Shown: positions 39,797-42,015 of the stretch, one piece after another
How positions within the stretch are numbered: the first letter of the stretch is position 1
Layout: the number at the start of each line of letters is the position of its first letter
Origin: Clostridia bacterium
Lineage (GTDB): Bacteria > Bacillota > Clostridia > Oscillospirales > CAG-272
DNA length: 42,015 nt
Assembly: GCA_028720145.1 (NCBI GenBank)
Contig: JAQYLJ010000028.1
Coordinates: 1 to 42,015, forward strand
Direction of reading: 5' to 3'
The notes under the pieces: generated by a model
What the model saw: the letters and a program-made list of their open reading frames with translations, nothing else
Databases searched by the model: none
What the model was told of the DNA's origin: nothing
Translations under genes and position numbers: made by a program

Positions 39797-41883
39797 CACT
39801 CGCGAAAAACGCGGGATTCTGTTTTGGTGTCAAGCGGGCGACCGATTATGTCTCCCGCCTGCTCCGCGAACCCGCAGTCAAGAAAATCTACACCCTCGGC
39901 ACCCTGATTCACAACCGCCGGTATATCGGAGAACTCGAAGAAAAAGGCGTTTTTTCGATTACGATACAAGAGGCGGAGCGGGTCGCCGCGGAAAGTGACA
40001 CTTTGGGTAAAACCGTCCTGCTCATCCGCACCCACGGCATCCCCCGCGACGAGGAAAACGCCTTACGCGCACTCGAAAAGAAACACCCCGCGTTCCATGT
40101 CGAGGACATGACCTGTCCGTTCGTCAAGCGCATTCACCGCATCGCGGACACCGAGACAAACGAAGACACGCGTTTTCTGCTCCTCGGGGCGAAAGATCAC
40201 GCGGAGTGTATCGGGATTTTGAGCCATGTCACGGGCGAAGCGGCGGTATTCTCAACCACCTCGGAACTCGAAGCGTATCTCGGCGCGTCCCCTGCGCGTC
40301 CGACCGACACAAAAGCGGTCATCGCGGCGGCGCAGACCACGGGAAGCGTCTCCGAGTGGAAAAAAACTCAAAAATATCTGAAAAAACTATATACAAACGC
40401 AAAAATATTTGATACAATATGTAATGTTACCGAGACGCGCCAGCAAGAGGCGCTCGCCCTCGCAGGCAAGTCCGACTGCATGATCGTCATCGGGTGCCGC
40501 GACTCTTCCAACACACAGAAGCTCTATCAGCTGTGTAAGGAAATCTGTCCCGACACCTATCTTGTCGAACACGCAGACGAACTCCCGGACTTATCCGAGA
40601 GGGAACGGATTTCAATTACCGCAGGCGCATCTACGCCCGACGGCATCATTATGGAGGTATATCACAAAATGAGCATGGAAGATTATGCAAGTCTGCTCGA
40701 CGAGACCCTGAAACCGATACATACGGGAGATATCGTCGTCGGCACCGTGCTGGCTGTTACGGATAAATGCGTTTATCTCGACCTCGGCACCAAACAGACC
40801 GGTCTCATTGAAGCAGACAAGTTGGTTGCAGACCCTTCGGCGAAAATCACTTCGCTTTACAAGGTCGGCGACCAAATCAAGGCATTCGTCGTCCGCGTGG
40901 ACGACAAAGAGGGGTCTGTCTCCCTCGACAAACTGCGGGTAGACCGCGACGCGGGTTGGTACACTTTCGTTGAAGAAGCGAAGACAAACCCGATTAAGGA
41001 AGGCACCGTGACCGCAGTCGTCAAAGGCGGTCTCACCATGGACATCGAGGGCTACCGCGTGTTCGTCCCCGCGTCCCAGAGCGGCGTCGCCAAGGACGGA
41101 GACCTCTCTGCCCTCGTCGGCACCACCCAGAAAGTCAAAATCATAGACATTGACGAAGAGAGAAAACGCACCGTCGCGTCCATCAAGTCCTATCAGTACG
41201 AGGCACGCAAAATCGCCCGTGCCGAGAGAGACGCCGCGCGTGACGAAGCGTTCTCGAAACTCGAAGTCGGTCAGAAGTATGTCGCGAAGATTAAGAATCT
41301 CACCTCGTATGGTGCGTTCGTCGATCTCGGCGGCATCGACGGCATGATTCACAAGTCGGAGCTCTCTTGGAGAAACATCAAGAACCCCGCACAGGTCGTC
41401 TCCGTCGGACAGGAAGTCGAGGTCTACATTAAGGAACTCGACCCCGAGACCCATCGCATCTCCCTCGGGTACAAGACCCCCGAGATGGACGAATTTACGA
41501 AGTTCGCGAGCACACACAGCGTAGGCGACATCGTGTCCGCGAAGATCGTCTCGATCGTTTCTTTCGGTGCGTTTGCGGAAGTCGCAGAGGGTGTGGACGG
41601 TCTGATTCACAACTCGCGCATCTCGCTCGAACACGTTGACAAGCCCGAGAACTATCTCACGGTCGGTCAGGTGGTCGACGCACAGATTACCGGTATCGAC
41701 ACCGAGAAACGGCAACTCGCGCTCTCCATCCGTGCGATTCTGGAAGCGCAGAAGAGAGCGGAAGACGCGGCTGCCCGTGAAGCAGAGCGCGCCGAGGCAC
41801 AAGCTGCTGCGAAAGCGGAAGCCGAAGAGAGAGCGAAAGAAAGAGCCGAGATGGCTCCCTATATCGTCGGCTCCATCGACTGA
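39784..41883 (+). CDS. IspH-ribosomal protein S1 fusion (HMBPP reductase / S1)
   Basis: This 699-residue fusion is known from Clostridia. Residues 1 to about 290 are IspH, the last enzyme of the MEP isoprenoid pathway, with the [4Fe-4S] cysteines at C13 (NAGFCFGVKRA), C111 (EDMTCPFVK) and C213 (TICNVTETRQQ). From about 314 on come four S1 RNA-binding domains; the third and fourth are the clearest (YVAKIKNLTSYGAFVDLGGIDGMIHKSELSW; VSAKIVSIVSFGAFAEVAEGVDGLIHNSRIS). An Ala/Glu-rich helical tail follows. The junction carries GGAGGT and an in-frame ATG (residue 296), so separate S1 synthesis is conceivable. An AT-rich patch with a promoter-like sequence lies 250 bases upstream of it, inside ispH. 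Confidence 0.97.
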   Translation: MRQVTLAKNAGFCFGVKRATDYVSRLLREPAVKKIYTLGTLIHNRRYIGELEEKGVFSITIQEAERVAAESDTLGKTVLLIRTHGIPRDEENALRALEKKHPAFHVEDMTCPFVKRIHRIADTETNEDTRFLLLGAKDHAECIGILSHVTGEAAVFSTTSELEAYLGASPARPTDTKAVIAAAQTTGSVSEWKKTQKYLKKLYTNAKIFDTICNVTETRQQEALALAGKSDCMIVIGCRDSSNTQKLYQLCKEICPDTYLVEHADELPDLSERERISITAGASTPDGIIMEVYHKMSMEDYASLLDETLKPIHTGDIVVGTVLAVTDKCVYLDLGTKQTGLIEADKLVADPSAKITSLYKVGDQIKAFVVRVDDKEGSVSLDKLRVDRDAGWYTFVEEAKTNPIKEGTVTAVVKGGLTMDIEGYRVFVPASQSGVAKDGDLSALVGTTQKVKIIDIDEERKRTVASIKSYQYEARKIARAERDAARDEAFSKLEVGQKYVAKIKNLTSYGAFVDLGGIDGMIHKSELSWRNIKNPAQVVSVGQEVEVYIKELDPETHRISLGYKTPEMDEFTKFASTHSVGDIVSAKIVSIVSFGAFAEVAEGVDGLIHNSRISLEHVDKPENYLTVGQVVDAQITGIDTEKRQLALSIRAILEAQKRAEDAAAREAERAEAQAAAKAEAEERAKERAEMAPYIVGSID
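40390..40418 (+). promoter_or_regulatory. Candidate internal promoter within ispH
   Basis: TATACA (40390-40395), 17 bases and TACAAT (40413-40418) lie in a markedly AT-rich stretch of an otherwise GC-rich gene. The -10 is good and the -35 weak. It would drive RNA for the S1 half only. Confidence 0.3.
40653..40671 (+). promoter_or_regulatory. Internal ribosome-binding site at the IspH/S1 junction
   Basis: GGAGGT (40653-40658) lies 10 bases before an in-frame ATG (40669-40671, Met296), exactly where the IspH domain ends, with another ATG two codons later. Initiation here would yield a free four-domain S1 protein of about 404 residues. Confidence 0.45.
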
Positions 41884-41900
41884 TTTCCCCTGCAATATTT

Positions 41901-41931
41901 ACCCGTCGGGCATTTCTTGCACCCGACGGGT
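41901..41931 (+). terminator. Intrinsic terminator after ispH-rpsA
   Basis: ACCCGTCGGG (41901-41910), an 11-base loop and CCCGACGGGT (41922-41931) form a perfect 10-bp stem, followed by TTTCTATTT. It ends the gltX-rpsA run. Confidence 0.92.
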
Positions 41932-41949
41932 TTTCTATTTATATCGCAC

Positions 41950-42015
41950 TCAACCCTATGGCGGCGCGATACGCCGCGGTGAGAAGATTGCCTCCCTCCG
42001 GGAGGGAGGTGGCAC
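41950..42015. repeat. Palindromic repeat element, truncated at the right edge
   Basis: After the terminator comes GCGGCG-CGATA-CGCCGC (41961-41977) and then CCTCCCTCC-G-GGAGGGAGG, a perfect 19-base palindrome, then TGGCAC at the window edge. The pyrimidine/purine composition differs sharply from coding DNA. It is unlike copies A and B in sequence, and its right side is outside the window. I infer a second family of intergenic repeats. Confidence 0.6.

Overview
The window reads as chromosomal DNA of a GC-rich, anaerobic, endospore-forming member of the Clostridia, probably an Oscillospirales or Christensenellales-like gut bacterium. The evidence is yabP/yabQ with the S4-domain protein and HU in the usual sporulation order, a SpoVB-type flippase, the GlgC/GlgD pair typical of Firmicutes, CdaA, an IspH-ribosomal S1 fusion, and both GlnRS and GltX. 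No rRNA, tRNA, CRISPR array, phage gene or transposase was recognised. The organism call is inferred from gene content alone.

Layout. (1) 1-192: copy A of a dispersed array of small hairpins, cut by the window edge. (2) 237-4353, minus strand: MBL hydrolase, glnS, a six-hairpin-glycosidase-like protein and comF. (3) 4475-5832, plus strand: a DUF3343 protein coupled to a cysteine-desulfurase-like enzyme. A non-coding block follows, with a mini-ORF, a long hairpin and copy B of the hairpin array (5841-6174). (4) 6252-16473, minus strand: a complete glycogen operon, glgB-glgC-glgD-glgA-glgP-GH13 amylase, behind a consensus sigma-A promoter with a perfect inverted repeat just downstream of the start site. 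(5) 16702-20793, minus strand: SpoVB-like flippase, HU, S4 protein, YabP, YabQ, and a fumarase alpha subunit without its beta partner. (6) 20895-29804, minus strand: cdaA, FAD dehydrogenase, recJ, relA/spoT, dtd and hemZ, tightly packed, with a promoter before cdaA and a terminator after hemZ. (7) 30049-33123, plus strand: a Crp/Fnr-family regulator with a palindromic operator on its promoter, then a three-gene ABC importer of NMT1/TauA type. (8) 33182-34678, minus strand: an orphan sensor histidine kinase. (9) 34843-41883, plus strand: gltX, RpiR-type regulator, BaiN-like flavoprotein, cmk, plsC, ispH-rpsA, then a strong terminator. (10) The last 75 bases hold part of another palindromic repeat.

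How the parts work together. The glycogen operon encodes ADP-glucose synthesis (GlgC/GlgD), chain elongation (GlgA), branching (GlgB), phosphorolysis (GlgP) and an alpha-glucan hydrolase, so storage and mobilisation are transcribed together. The cdaA-to-hemZ operon joins two nucleotide second messengers (c-di-AMP, (p)ppGpp) with DNA repair and tRNA proofreading. The least explained parts are the hairpin arrays and the mini-ORF beside copy B, the terminator/SD/sigma-E-like overlap in front of yabP, the operator of the Crp/Fnr-ABC locus, and the internal start signals inside ispH-rpsA.
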